Shown piece after piece: positions 27,586 through 37,211 of a stretch of DNA of 64,000 nucleotides; position 1 is the first letter of the stretch, and each line of letters starts with the position of its first letter. The DNA comes from Paenibacillus sp. FSL R7-0273. Lineage in GTDB: Bacteria > Bacillota > Bacilli > Paenibacillales > Paenibacillaceae. The stretch is taken from contig NZ_CP009283.1 in the NCBI RefSeq assembly GCF_000758625.1, positions 1,561,501 to 1,625,500 on the forward strand, read 5' to 3'. The notes beneath the pieces were generated by a model. The model did no database searches, was not told where the DNA came from, and worked only from the letters and a program-made list of their open reading frames with translations. A program made the translations under genes and the position numbers.

Positions 27586-27622
27586 CAGAGAAGCCCGTTG
27601 CATTGGGGCTTCTCTGTTTGAT
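27586..27622 (+). terminator. Intrinsic-terminator-like hairpin in the leader of the membrane AraC regulator
   Basis: CAGAGAAGCCC pairs with GGGCTTCTCTG (8-base loop) and is followed by TTTGATTT. It lies 37 bases before the start codon, after the previous gene's terminator, so it would end a short leader transcript or act as an attenuator. The 27416-27585 stretch contains no open gene. Confidence 0.5.
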
Positions 27623-27623
27623 T

Positions 27624-27637
27624 TGATAACGTTTACA
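27624..27637 (+). promoter_or_regulatory. Probable cre (CcpA) site
   Basis: TGATAACGTTTACA matches the cre consensus at 13 of 14 positions and lies between the leader hairpin and the start of the membrane AraC regulator. Repression by CcpA in rich sugar would fit. Confidence 0.5.
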
Positions 27638-27658
27638 GAGTTAATAGGGGGACATGCA

Positions 27659-29935
27659 ATGAAGAAAACACCGATGATGCTACAGCTGGCAGTGATTCTA
27701 TTCTGTATCATGGCCATACCGACAGCTATCCTGACGTGGTATAGCGGGGCACAGATTATAGAGAACTCAGAGACGGCCATCGGTGAATCTGCCTTAGCCG
27801 GGCTGAATGCCAACCGCAAGCTTAACGAGAATGCCCTGGCCAATCTGGCCCAGGACACAGCGCGTCTGGCCGCGACCAATGTGTTTGAACCGATACGCGG
27901 CTTCGAGACCTATAATGAGGTGAATGCCAGCTACGCCAATTACACTAAGGCCAAGTCTGTGATGAATGAGCTGCTCAACCTGAACCGCCGTGTGGACGGT
28001 CTGAGCTCCTCTACCTTTTACCTGACGGATTCTGATTATGTCATTTCTACTGATAACGCTATCACAACACTGGAACGTTACGAGCCGATGGATTGGACAA
28101 CGGAGGCTCTTAAGGATCAGCGGGGAATCAGCGGGGTATGGGTGCCGCGCAAGCTGGCCTCGGGCGAACATGTTGTGTCTTATGTCTATCCGCTAAACCG
28201 TCTCTCCTCACCCACAAGCGGACTGATTGTCGTCAATATGAAGGAGAGCCAGATCGGTAAATATCTGAATACAACTGAGGTGGAGGACGGCGGCAGCTCG
28301 CTGCTGCTGGGAGCGGACGGACAAGTAATCTCGCACAGTGACAAATCACTGCTGCTGACAGACGGCTTCGAGCTGCCGTTTGTACGGGAGATTCTGAATC
28401 AGGACTCGGATGAAGGCTATGCATTCCGCGAGCTGGACGGCAACCGGATGGTCTACGCATGGAGCCGCTCGGCCTTATCCGGCTGGTGGAATGTAAGCTG
28501 GAGCTCCATGGATGAGCTGATGGCTGAATCACGTGAGATGCAGGGCAACATTATTTTGCTCACCGGAGCCATTATTGTGCTGGGAACCGTACTTGCCGTC
28601 ATCTTGGCTACCTGGCTGTCCAGACCGCTCAGGCAGCTGGTAAGGACGATCCGCTCCAAAAGCGATCTGGAGGTTGCCAGCAGAAACAGAAATGAGCTGG
28701 CCTTCCTGGATATGGCCTTTAAACGGATGCAGGAGGAGGAGGAAGGATTATTCCGGCTGCTGCAGGAGCGCGAAGAGGATACCCGCAGCTTTGCGGTTCA
28801 CCGGCTGCTGCGCGGGGAGATTCCGCCGCGGCTTGCAGAGGTATTTCCGGAGGCGTGCTACAGGGTGGTTGTGGTCTCCATTGACCGGTATAGAGTGTAT
28901 GTCGGCAATACCAATGTGGAAACCCGCAGCTATCACCGCTATCTGCTGAACGCCAAGTACGAAAGCCTGTTCCCGGAAGGGATTGTGGCCCATTCTGTCT
29001 ATCATACCGACGGGAGCATTGTAGTTGTGCTGAACTTTTCCCAGGAGGAGCACAGCTGCAGTAATAATTCCATCCGTCAGGCGCTGGAAACGGTCAGCGA
29101 AGAATCGCTTAAGCAGCTGGAGCATACCGTCACTATTGCCGTGAGCGGGGTGGCGGATGCACCTGAAATGGTGGCCGAACGGCTGTTTGAAGCAATGGAA
29201 TTAATCAAGCAGCGGATCATCAAGGGTGCCGGAAGCATTATGTACTGGCAGGAGGAAGAAGAGCACGGACGCAAATATATAGATTCCGAGAACAGCGAGC
29301 GGCGGATTCTTAACTTCCTGGATGCCGGGGATTTGGACGGGATTTACAAGGAGCTTGAGAATATCCGCGGCCTGATCAGTGCGGAGCAGCATATTTCCTA
29401 CGATAACATTATGTTTATCTACCATCAGCTGATTGGTGCGACGATCAAGCATCTGCGCGAGAATCATATCAGCACCGGAAGAACGGTCATGGGCAAAGGC
29501 GATATTTACAGTGTGCTGGCTGGAATGGATACGCTGGATGAGCTGGAGGAGTACCTGCAGGCATTTTTCCGCGAGATCGTTCAGAACCTGGACCGCGGCG
29601 CCGGCGAGACCAATCACGGGGAACGAGTTATCCAATATCTGAAGGATCATTATAAAGAAGAGATTGTCTTAAAGGATATGAGCACCGAATTCGGCATCAG
29701 CTACTCTTACATGCGCAAGATCGTCTATGAGCTGACCGGAAAAAGCATGATCGATTATTTGAACCAGCTGCGGATCGACAAAGCCAAGGAGCTGCTGCTC
29801 GATACGGATCTGACGATAAAACAGGTTGCCGCAGAGGTTGGTTATTATAATGTCCAGAGCTTTAACCGGTTTTTCCGCAAGTATGAGGGTATGCCGCCAA
29901 GCAGCTATAAAACGGCCAAGAGCAAGAGCTCCTAG
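27659..29935 (+). CDS. Membrane-anchored AraC-family regulator of sugar transport
   Basis: A 758-residue one-component sensor-regulator of the YtdP/YesS-like type. A transmembrane helix lies at about 8-30, then an extracellular sensor of roughly 250 residues (Cache-like), a second transmembrane helix (IILLTGAIIVLGTVLAVILATWL near 300), a HAMP-like segment, a middle domain, and a C-terminal AraC double helix-turn-helix (ITLKDMSTEF-like region IVLKDMSTEFGISYSYMRKIVY and TIKQVAAEVGYYNVQSFNRFFRK). The ATG at 27659 with AGGGGG upstream is preferred over an earlier in-frame ATG. It precedes an LplB-LplC-LplA transporter, which it probably controls. Confidence 0.92.
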   Translation: MKKTPMMLQLAVILFCIMAIPTAILTWYSGAQIIENSETAIGESALAGLNANRKLNENALANLAQDTARLAATNVFEPIRGFETYNEVNASYANYTKAKSVMNELLNLNRRVDGLSSSTFYLTDSDYVISTDNAITTLERYEPMDWTTEALKDQRGISGVWVPRKLASGEHVVSYVYPLNRLSSPTSGLIVVNMKESQIGKYLNTTEVEDGGSSLLLGADGQVISHSDKSLLLTDGFELPFVREILNQDSDEGYAFRELDGNRMVYAWSRSALSGWWNVSWSSMDELMAESREMQGNIILLTGAIIVLGTVLAVILATWLSRPLRQLVRTIRSKSDLEVASRNRNELAFLDMAFKRMQEEEEGLFRLLQEREEDTRSFAVHRLLRGEIPPRLAEVFPEACYRVVVVSIDRYRVYVGNTNVETRSYHRYLLNAKYESLFPEGIVAHSVYHTDGSIVVVLNFSQEEHSCSNNSIRQALETVSEESLKQLEHTVTIAVSGVADAPEMVAERLFEAMELIKQRIIKGAGSIMYWQEEEEHGRKYIDSENSERRILNFLDAGDLDGIYKELENIRGLISAEQHISYDNIMFIYHQLIGATIKHLRENHISTGRTVMGKGDIYSVLAGMDTLDELEEYLQAFFREIVQNLDRGAGETNHGERVIQYLKDHYKEEIVLKDMSTEFGISYSYMRKIVYELTGKSMIDYLNQLRIDKAKELLLDTDLTIKQVAAEVGYYNVQSFNRFFRKYEGMPPSSYKTAKSKSS

Positions 29936-29937
29936 GA

Positions 29938-29958
29938 GACGGCTCATGGCCGTTTTTC
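29938..29958 (+). terminator. Short terminator after the membrane AraC regulator
   Basis: ACGGC-TCATG-GCCGT stem followed by TTTT. The stem is short but correctly placed. Confidence 0.6.
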
Positions 29959-29977
29959 TATTGAGAATATATGTTAA

Positions 29978-29991
29978 TGAAAACGTTTTAG
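29978..29991 (+). promoter_or_regulatory. Possible cre (CcpA) site upstream of the Lpl transporter
   Basis: TGAAAACGTTTTAG has a perfect AAAACGTTTT palindromic core and matches the cre consensus at 12 of 14 positions; it lies about 175 bases before lplB. Confidence 0.45.
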
Positions 29992-30165
29992 CCTATCAAA
30001 AATGATCATTCACCCTCCTGAAAGCCCTTTAAAACCGCGATTCTATCAGTTTTGATGGAGAGCAGCATTACTCATTGTTTTCAAAAGCGGACAATAGGGC
30101 TAGCATAGAAGTCGAGCCGGTCAACACATCCGGCACAGAGATGAAATGGTTCAGGAGGTGAGATT

Positions 30166-31119
30166 TTGAAAGTTGCAAACGCTTCAAAGACAAATCAAAA
30201 TGCTCTACTAAGAAAGAATTCGCGCTTCAGTTTTTTACAGCGTGACTGGCAGCTCTACTTGCTTGTAGCGATTCCGCTGGCTTTTGTAATCGTATTCAAA
30301 TACTTCCCGATGGCCGGCCTTGTAATCGCTTTTAAGGATTATAAGATCGCAAGAGGCTTCTGGGGCAGTGAGTGGGTCGGCTTCCAAATATTCCAGGATA
30401 TTTTCTCCAAGCCTGATTTCGCAAAAGCAATCCGTAATACGCTGCTGCTCAACGTTCTTGATCTCATTTTCAGCTTCACGATGCCGATTATACTGGCCCT
30501 GATGCTGAATGAAGTCAAAAGTGTCAAATTCAAACGCGTTAACCAAACCTTACTGTATCTGCCTCACTTCCTGTCCTGGGTTATTATCGGGGCCATTGCG
30601 TATCAGCTGCTTAGTGAAGGTAACGGGGTCGTCAACAATCTGATTGAAATGATGGGCGGTACCCGGGTCCCATTCCTTCAAGAGGATACGAACTGGCTGG
30701 TCAGCTACCTGGCCATCGGTGTATGGCAGAGTATGGGCTGGGGAACAATCATTTACCTGGCTGCAATCAGCTCGATCAACCCGGAAATGTATGAAGCGGC
30801 AACGGTCGATGGTGCCGGACGCTGGAGAAAGGTATGGAATATTACCATTCCTTCCATCCGTGCAACTATCGTAACGCTACTTATCATGAGCTTGGGTAAA
30901 GTAATGGAAGGCTCGTTCGAGCGTATCTGGTCTCTGCAGAATAGGGCCACCACAGAGTTCACAACGACCATACCGGTGCTGGTGTATCGTTGGGGGATCG
31001 AATCCGGTAACTTCAGCCGGGCGACAGCGGTTGGATTATTCCAGTCCGTAATCGGAATAATTCTTGTAATCACGGCTGACCGCATTGCCAAAAAACTTGG
31101 CGAAGACGGCATTTTATAG
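30166..31119 (+). CDS. LplB-like sugar ABC transporter permease
   Basis: A 317-residue inner permease of the binding-protein-dependent (MalF/LplB) class with six predicted hydrophobic segments. The EAA loop is visible (NPEMYEAATVDGAGRWRKVWNITIPSI near residues 205-232), the contact site for the ATPase. The start is TTG at 30166 directly after AGGAGGTG. No ATPase gene is nearby, as usual for this class, where a shared MsmX-type ATPase serves several importers. First gene of the lplB-lplC-lplA unit. Confidence 0.93.
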   Translation: MKVANASKTNQNALLRKNSRFSFLQRDWQLYLLVAIPLAFVIVFKYFPMAGLVIAFKDYKIARGFWGSEWVGFQIFQDIFSKPDFAKAIRNTLLLNVLDLIFSFTMPIILALMLNEVKSVKFKRVNQTLLYLPHFLSWVIIGAIAYQLLSEGNGVVNNLIEMMGGTRVPFLQEDTNWLVSYLAIGVWQSMGWGTIIYLAAISSINPEMYEAATVDGAGRWRKVWNITIPSIRATIVTLLIMSLGKVMEGSFERIWSLQNRATTEFTTTIPVLVYRWGIESGNFSRATAVGLFQSVIGIILVITADRIAKKLGEDGIL

Positions 31120-31134
31120 AAAGGAGAGAACCCG

Positions 31135-32034
31135 ATGAGCGCATCAACCGGCAACCCTGCCGCACCAAGCAAAGGTCGTTTTGATATCTGGGATATTCTA
31201 ATTAAATTCATTATTATTGTAGCCTCACTGGTCTGTTTATTACCGTTCCTGCATGTGGTATCGAAGTCTATGAGCGCTGACTCTTATGTCATTGCCAATC
31301 AGGTATTTCTGTGGCCGAAGGGCTTCACTCTGGAGGCATACAGCAAAATTTTTGCTGATGCGAGTATCCTCCGCTCCTTGTACATTTCGGTTATCGTAAC
31401 TGTAATGTTCACCGTGCTGGGAATGATCCTGACCATCTTCGCAGCTTATCCGCTATCCAGAGCCCAATTTAAGGGCAGCCGGGTTATCACCTTCATCTTC
31501 CTGTTCACCATGTATTTCAGTGGAGGGATTATCCCGGATTACATGAACATTAACAATCTGGGTCTGATGGATACGATCTGGTCACTGGTTCTGCCGCTAT
31601 CCTTCAGTGCTTTTAACCTGCTGATTTTGAAGACGTCACTGACCAGCAGTATTCCAGTGAGTCTGGAAGAATCTGCGCGGATCGACGGCGCCGGACATTT
31701 TCGGATTCTCTGGAGCATTGTGATTCCGCTCTCCAAGCCAATTATCGCCACACTGTCGCTCTTCTACGCAGTTGGCCGCTGGAACGCCTATCAGGACGCT
31801 CTGTTCTATATCAAGCATGCCACTGACCTGCGGCCGTTGCAGCTCAAGCTGTACTATCTGGTCATCCAGGCCACTGAGAGCTTCCAGCTGGAAGCCACTA
31901 CCGTAACACTCAGTAATCCGGAAGTTCTTAAAGCGTCGGTCGTAGTCTTTGCTACTTTACCTATTCTCTGCGTCTATCCTTTTGTCCAGAAATACTTCGT
32001 TCAAGGTACGATGCTTGGCGCAGTCAAAGAATAG
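31135..32034 (+). CDS. LplC/YtcP-like sugar ABC transporter permease
   Basis: A 299-residue second permease of the carbohydrate ABC class, with six hydrophobic segments and the EAA loop SLEESARIDGAGHFRILWSIVIPLSKP near residues 178-204. It lies 15 bases after the first permease and has an AAAGGAGAG ribosome binding site. It forms the membrane heterodimer with the LplB-like protein. Confidence 0.93.
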   Translation: MSASTGNPAAPSKGRFDIWDILIKFIIIVASLVCLLPFLHVVSKSMSADSYVIANQVFLWPKGFTLEAYSKIFADASILRSLYISVIVTVMFTVLGMILTIFAAYPLSRAQFKGSRVITFIFLFTMYFSGGIIPDYMNINNLGLMDTIWSLVLPLSFSAFNLLILKTSLTSSIPVSLEESARIDGAGHFRILWSIVIPLSKPIIATLSLFYAVGRWNAYQDALFYIKHATDLRPLQLKLYYLVIQATESFQLEATTVTLSNPEVLKASVVVFATLPILCVYPFVQKYFVQGTMLGAVKE

Positions 32035-32097
32035 CTGTAAAATCCGCAAGCAAAGCAGCAGTTATACAGTCCGAAAATTCAAAATGGGGGTATTACA

Positions 32098-33723
32098 ATG
32101 AACAAAAAGGGTTATGTATCCTTAATGATGGCATCTGTCCTGACAGCCGGTTTGCTTGCCGGTTGCTCCAGTAATAACAACAGTGCAGGAAGCAGCAACG
32201 CACCTGCCAACAATCTGGCTGACGGTGAGTTCGCCGATTATTCTCAGGGCTTCCCTGAGAAGGTAACCATTGATATTCCGGTCTATGAGCGTGCGTTCGA
32301 AGGCTGGAACGTAACAGATAACTACTACACCCGCTGGGTGCAGTCTGAGTTCGGTGATAAGAACAACATTGAGGTCAACTATATTCCGATTACCCGCAGC
32401 AGTGAAGTAACCGACTTCGAGCAGCTGCTGGCGTCACACAAGGCTCCTGATATTCTTTTCCACTACGATATGCCGCAGGCGCTGACTTATTACGGCGAGG
32501 ATGTTATGCAGCCGCTTAATTATGAAGAAATAGAAAATTATGCTCCTACTTACTGGGCAAATATGGGTGAAACTATCCAGCAGTACGGCACAGTGGACGA
32601 CCAGAACATCTTCTTCTTCGCAGCACGTCCGGAAGCAGATAACTTTGTCAACATGATCCGTAAGGACTGGGTGGAGAAGGTTGGCATGAAGGTGGAAGAC
32701 CTGACCTCCCTCGAGAAGTATAATGAAATGCTGGTGAAATGGAAGGAAGCAGGACTGGGTGTAACCGCCGGTAACCTGATCCAGAACAGCTTCAACTACA
32801 GCTACGCTTTCCGTGAATGGCCGGTTGATCCGGAATACCGTGCGCTGTACTCTGACCTGAGTGTAGCTGACTTCACAACTGCTGATACCGAGAAGTTCCT
32901 GCGCAATATGAACTATCAGTACAACAATGGCCTGATCGATAAAGAATTCTACCTTCGTAGCGACGATAACAAGGTAAAAGCTGAATTTGTTGCCGGCAAA
33001 ACCGGTACTTATGCAACCTATCTGACCAACAATGCTGACGTCTTCGCAGCTACCTTGGCTAATAATCCGGAAGCAGAATTTGCTGTTATCCCTACTTATG
33101 CATTGGTTCCTGAAGGCAATAAGCCTCAGCAGCGTGCCTACTGGCCGTTCGGCTTCATCATGGGTATCAACTATGAAACTACAGCTCAGGAACGTGCTGC
33201 AGTCTGGATGTACCTGGAATGGCTGAGCCAGCCGGAGAACCTGTTCAAGTTCCAGAACGGTGTGGAAGGCGAGAACTATACCCTTGACGCAGAAGGTATT
33301 GCAGTGAAGAACCCTGATTTCAAGGGCGAATCCGTTCTTGCTCAGAACAACAACAAAGACTACTGGGCTCTGGTAACTGAAATTGCTCAATATCCGGATG
33401 CTGACAAGACTTTGAAATCCAACATGCGTAACTGGTCACCTGCGGGTTATGAGTATCTGGCTGAAGATATGGTGAAATACTATAACGAAGCTGCTGAATT
33501 CCGTACACCGGATGCTATGTTCACCACTGTTCTTGAAAAAACAAATGAGTACAAGGCGGATCTGAACTCCCTGTTCCAGGATCTGTACGTGAAGACTGTA
33601 CTGGCTCCTGAAGCTGAATTCGACGCAGTCTATGCTGAAGCCAAAGAGACATTCCTGAATGCAGGCTACCAGGAAATCCTTGACGAGAAGCAGGCTGCAA
33701 TTGATGCAGGCAAGTTCCGTTAA
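32098..33723 (+). CDS. LplA-like extracellular solute-binding lipoprotein
   Basis: A 541-residue sugar-binding lipoprotein. The signal peptide ends in lipobox LLAGC (Cys about 23) and a Ser/Asn-rich linker follows. It shares the large LplA-type architecture with the orphan binding protein at 8391-10094 but differs strongly in sequence. It completes the importer encoded with the two upstream permeases; start ATG after GGGGG. The ligand is not known: LplA-family proteins bind various oligosaccharides, including pectin-derived and xylo-oligosaccharides. Confidence 0.93.
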   Translation: MNKKGYVSLMMASVLTAGLLAGCSSNNNSAGSSNAPANNLADGEFADYSQGFPEKVTIDIPVYERAFEGWNVTDNYYTRWVQSEFGDKNNIEVNYIPITRSSEVTDFEQLLASHKAPDILFHYDMPQALTYYGEDVMQPLNYEEIENYAPTYWANMGETIQQYGTVDDQNIFFFAARPEADNFVNMIRKDWVEKVGMKVEDLTSLEKYNEMLVKWKEAGLGVTAGNLIQNSFNYSYAFREWPVDPEYRALYSDLSVADFTTADTEKFLRNMNYQYNNGLIDKEFYLRSDDNKVKAEFVAGKTGTYATYLTNNADVFAATLANNPEAEFAVIPTYALVPEGNKPQQRAYWPFGFIMGINYETTAQERAAVWMYLEWLSQPENLFKFQNGVEGENYTLDAEGIAVKNPDFKGESVLAQNNNKDYWALVTEIAQYPDADKTLKSNMRNWSPAGYEYLAEDMVKYYNEAAEFRTPDAMFTTVLEKTNEYKADLNSLFQDLYVKTVLAPEAEFDAVYAEAKETFLNAGYQEILDEKQAAIDAGKFR

Positions 33724-33759
33724 GACCTGGTTTTAGCAAAAACGAATAAACGTAAATAA

Positions 33760-33812
33760 CAAAAATCCCCGGCGGATGTCCACAGTAGTGGAGGTCTGGC
33801 GGGGATTTTGTG
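33760..33812 (+). terminator. Terminator of the Lpl transporter unit
   Basis: Long hairpin: AAAAATCCCCG...CGGGGATTTTG, with internal pairing, closing the lpl operon. Confidence 0.85.
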
Positions 33813-33857
33813 CTACTATAAAAGTAAAATGAGCCAAGCTAGCAGGAGGCCCTGATA

Positions 33858-34577
33858 ATGGAAGAGAAGGATGTTGCCTTAATTACCATAGTTCATGATC
33901 CGGCCGGTGTATTGATTGAACCATTGAAAGAAGCAGCAGCAGCGATTTCTAAGTATTTTAAATATAAATACATAGCTGTAAGTGAGTTGACCTCCAAGGC
34001 TCTGATAGAACTTCTTAAAGCTTATCATTTCGAAGTATTTATAGTAGAAAAAAAGGGAGCGGCCGAGGCACGGAGGAGCATTCTTAGACATATGAGGCCA
34101 TTCTATCATGCATACTATCATTACTGCGATTTAGACAGATTAATTACCTGGATGACAATGTACCCTGAAGAGATAACGGAAGTACAAGGAGAATTAATGA
34201 AATACAGCTATCTGATCCTGGGACGGACTGAAGCAGCCTTCGAGTCGCATCCAGCATCCTGGAAGGAAACAGAGTCTATTACGAACCAAATATTCTCAAT
34301 GAAATTCGGCCGCTATGCTGATATTTGTGCCGGCTCCTGTGCTATGAACAGAGAGATGCTGTTGCAGCTGTCGGAAGCATCCAAATCCAGAATGACCGAT
34401 GCCGAATGGCCGTTAATTGTCCAAAAAAGCTGCGGGTTAGCTGAAGTAGGGTACATGGAGGCGGACGGCCTGATGTATTTAGAGCTGAATAAATCGAGCA
34501 TCCATGGTGAGCTTGAAGAGTGGTATGCGAGGGTGAAGCTTTTATACTACATCAGTGAGTCAATCATGGAGCACTAA
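33858..34577 (+). CDS. Unassigned protein, possible GT-A glycosyltransferase-like fold
   Basis: A 239-residue cytoplasmic protein I cannot name. It begins with a strand VALITIVHDPAG, has a GAAEARRSILRHM helix and then YYHYCDLDRLITWM near residue 95. The order strand, A-R-containing helix, D-x-D resembles nucleotide-sugar binding in GT-A glycosyltransferases, but this is weak evidence. It ends 3 bases before the histidine kinase gene and is likely co-transcribed with it, so it may belong to the same stress-response unit. Confidence 0.6.
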   Translation: MEEKDVALITIVHDPAGVLIEPLKEAAAAISKYFKYKYIAVSELTSKALIELLKAYHFEVFIVEKKGAAEARRSILRHMRPFYHAYYHYCDLDRLITWMTMYPEEITEVQGELMKYSYLILGRTEAAFESHPASWKETESITNQIFSMKFGRYADICAGSCAMNREMLLQLSEASKSRMTDAEWPLIVQKSCGLAEVGYMEADGLMYLELNKSSIHGELEEWYARVKLLYYISESIMEH

Positions 34578-34580
34578 GTC

Positions 34581-35519
34581 ATGAAAGGAAGTGATCCTAT
34601 CCTTATCATTCTGGTATTACTCATACTGTTAGTGATAGTCCAAACCGTGTATATCCTGCATTATAAAAGCCAGGTCAGGAATATCGGCAATCAGCTGTCG
34701 TTTATTATGGAGCATCATTCATTCAAGTTTATTACAACACAATTAAAGCCGCGGGAAATCAGCAGTCTGGTCCGTGAATGCAATGCCCTGCTGGACCGTC
34801 AGCGGGCGGTCGATCAGCGGTTCAGCCGTAAAAATGAAGAGATGAATGCCACCATCACCAGTCTGTCGCATGATATCAGGACTCCGCTTACGGCACTGGG
34901 CGGCTATCTCCAATTAGCGCAGCGTTCACAAGATCAGCAGGACAAGGATCAGTACATTTCACAGGCCAGGTCGAGAATAGAGCAGATTATCAAGCTGGTA
35001 GATGAGCTGTTTTTGTATACCAAGCTTCAAAATCCGGAGTATGTCTTTGAGCTTGAATCCTTTGACATTGTTGGACTGCTGAAACGGAACCTGTTCACCT
35101 TCATTGATGATTTTTCCCGGTCGGGATCTGAACCTGAGCTAAAGCTCCCGGAGCTGGCCGTTTCTGTTATGGGGGATATCAGTGCCGCAGAGCGGATTTT
35201 TGCAAATATCATCAGCAATTATCTCAAGCATGGGGAAGGGCCGTTTACCGTTGCTTGTGAGGAAAAAGAAGATACTGTATGCATACGCTTCACCAATCAG
35301 CTAAAGGAGGGCAGCCGGGTTAATGTTGAACAGATTTTTACCCGTTTTTATAAGGAAGACCCTTCCCGTACCGTTCACTCTTCCGGGCTTGGCCTTTCTA
35401 TTGTGAAAGCGCTAATGGGCAAGATGGATGGACATACAGAGGCTGCATGCACAGAGCATACCTTTAGCATCAGTGTTAATTTCAAAAAAACAGTAAAGGA
35501 GCATGCACATGGGCGGTAA
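34581..35519 (+). CDS. Sensor histidine kinase
   Basis: A 312-residue small sensor kinase with a single N-terminal membrane helix (residues 6-27) and essentially no extracellular domain, so the signal is probably perceived in the membrane or through the partner ABC transporter. The phosphorylated His is H97 in SLSHDIRTPLTAL; the HATPase region ends with SSGLGLSIVKALMGKMDG. The kinase overlaps the response regulator by 11 bases and precedes an ABC exporter, a layout typical of antimicrobial-peptide or lantibiotic response modules. Confidence 0.92.
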   Translation: MKGSDPILIILVLLILLVIVQTVYILHYKSQVRNIGNQLSFIMEHHSFKFITTQLKPREISSLVRECNALLDRQRAVDQRFSRKNEEMNATITSLSHDIRTPLTALGGYLQLAQRSQDQQDKDQYISQARSRIEQIIKLVDELFLYTKLQNPEYVFELESFDIVGLLKRNLFTFIDDFSRSGSEPELKLPELAVSVMGDISAAERIFANIISNYLKHGEGPFTVACEEKEDTVCIRFTNQLKEGSRVNVEQIFTRFYKEDPSRTVHSSGLGLSIVKALMGKMDGHTEAACTEHTFSISVNFKKTVKEHAHGR

Positions 35520-36204
35520 CGGAAGCGGCAGGCGGATTCTGATCGTTGAGGATGACTGGCATATTAACGGGATTATCCGTGACGGCCTTACATCAGCAGG
35601 CTTTGCGTGCACACAGGCGTATTCGGGCAGTGAGGGGAAAATGAATCTGGCTGCCCAGGAGTACCACCTTATTGTGCTTGATCTGATGCTTCCCGGGTTG
35701 TCCGGCGAACAGTTCATGCACTATCTGCGGAAGGAGCTTAAGTCCGGCATTCCGGTGATTATCCTCTCGGCCAAGGACGGGCTGGATCATAAGCTGAACC
35801 TGTTCGCGCTAGGGGCTGACGATTATGTGACCAAGCCCTTTGAGCTCGAGGAGCTGATTGCCCGCATTCATGTTCATATTCAGAGAAATAACGCCGGTGA
35901 ACCAGTTAAGACTTTCCGGCATAAAAATCTGCTCTTGGACACAGACGCATACAGTGCGAAGGTTCACGGGACGGCGCTCAATCTGACCAGGCAGGAGTAC
36001 CGCATTGTTGAGCTGCTGGTGAAGAATCCGGACCGGGTGTTCACGAAGCAGGATCTCTATGAGCTGGCTTGGGATGAGCTGTATATGGGCGAGGACAAAA
36101 CAATAACCGTGCACATCAGTAATATCCGCAGCAAAATCAAACCGTACGACAGTGAAGCCTATATCGATACAATCTGGGGAATCGGCTTCCGGCTGTGTAA
36201 ATAA
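35509..36204 (+). CDS. OmpR/PhoB-family response regulator
   Basis: A 231-residue response regulator: receiver domain with acidic pair EDD at residues 14-16, phosphorylated D58 (IVLDLMLPG) and Lys in VTKPFELEEL, then a winged-helix OmpR output domain (LTRQEYRIVELLVKNPDRVFTK; DKTITVHISNIRSKI). The ATG at 35509 is better spaced from AAAGGAG than the one at 35503. It partners the upstream kinase and probably controls the following ABC genes. Confidence 0.93.
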   Translation: MGGNGSGRRILIVEDDWHINGIIRDGLTSAGFACTQAYSGSEGKMNLAAQEYHLIVLDLMLPGLSGEQFMHYLRKELKSGIPVIILSAKDGLDHKLNLFALGADDYVTKPFELEELIARIHVHIQRNNAGEPVKTFRHKNLLLDTDAYSAKVHGTALNLTRQEYRIVELLVKNPDRVFTKQDLYELAWDELYMGEDKTITVHISNIRSKIKPYDSEAYIDTIWGIGFRLCK

Positions 36205-36284
36205 GCGGCTTTGACATTTCTTAACCTTTTGTTGGCGATATCTTAGTTTGATCCTGTTAACCTGGTTGTAAGGAGGTGCGGGCC

Positions 36285-37211
36285 ATGAACGATTGTATTA
36301 TTGAATGCTGCGGACTTACCAAAAGGTATAAATCAAAAGCAGCCGTGCTGAATGCCGAGCTCAAAATATACAGGGGCGAAATTGTCGGGATCATCGGTAA
36401 AAACGGTGCAGGCAAATCGACCCTGCTGAAGATGATCGCCGGACTGGTGTATCCTACCTCGGGGGAGCTGCATTTTTTCAACCGCGCGGCTGCCGGGGAG
36501 CAGTCTTTTTTTGAGCGGATGGGTGTGCTGATCGAGAACCCGGGACTTTACCCGAATGCTTCGGGCTATGAGAATCTGAAGCTGCTGGCTATAGCCTACG
36601 GCCTCAAGAACAGTAAAGCCAGAATCGAGGAGTTACTAAGGCTGGTGGGCTTGGACAGTAACAATACGCAAAAAGTTAAAGGGTATTCCATGGGGATGAA
36701 GCAACGGCTGGGTATCGCAGTCGCTTTGCTCGGTAACCCGGATGTGCTGATCCTGGATGAGCCGATTAACGGTCTTGATCCGCAGGGGATTATGGAGATC
36801 AGGCAGCTGATTCTGGAGCTTAACAAGGGGGGACTGACGATCCTTATTTCCAGTCATATCCTTGAGGAGTTATCCAAAATAGCCACCAAATATGCCATCA
36901 TTCATCAGGGCGAGATTGTCGAGGTGATCTCCAGAGAGGACCTGCAGCATAAGTGCGAGGAGCGGATTGAGATCAGTGTGGAAGCGGCAGAAGAGGCGAT
37001 TCCCATACTGGAGCGGGAGCTGCAGATCATGAAATATAAGGTGGTTGACGGCCGGACCTTGTATGTATATGACACGGATATGCAAATCCGCCGGATTACG
37101 CAGGTGCTAGTTGAGCATGGAGTTATGGTGGATTCGATAGCGAGGCACAAGCAGAGCCTGGAGCAATACTTCCTGGAACGGACGGAAAGAGCAGGTGAAC
37201 CTCATGCTTAA
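36285..37211 (+). CDS. ABC transporter ATP-binding protein (export/immunity type)
   Basis: A 308-residue ATPase: Walker A GKNGAGKST, signature YSMGMKQRLGIAVALLGNP, Walker B VLILDEPINGLDP, switch His in LISSHIL. The C-terminal extension resembles those of drug and bacteriocin self-protection ATPases (BcrA-like). The ATG at 36285 has AGGAGG 8 bases upstream. It overlaps the permease gene by 8 bases. Its position after a two-component system suggests export of, or resistance to, a cell-envelope-active compound. Confidence 0.92.
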   Translation: MNDCIIECCGLTKRYKSKAAVLNAELKIYRGEIVGIIGKNGAGKSTLLKMIAGLVYPTSGELHFFNRAAAGEQSFFERMGVLIENPGLYPNASGYENLKLLAIAYGLKNSKARIEELLRLVGLDSNNTQKVKGYSMGMKQRLGIAVALLGNPDVLILDEPINGLDPQGIMEIRQLILELNKGGLTILISSHILEELSKIATKYAIIHQGEIVEVISREDLQHKCEERIEISVEAAEEAIPILERELQIMKYKVVDGRTLYVYDTDMQIRRITQVLVEHGVMVDSIARHKQSLEQYFLERTERAGEPHA

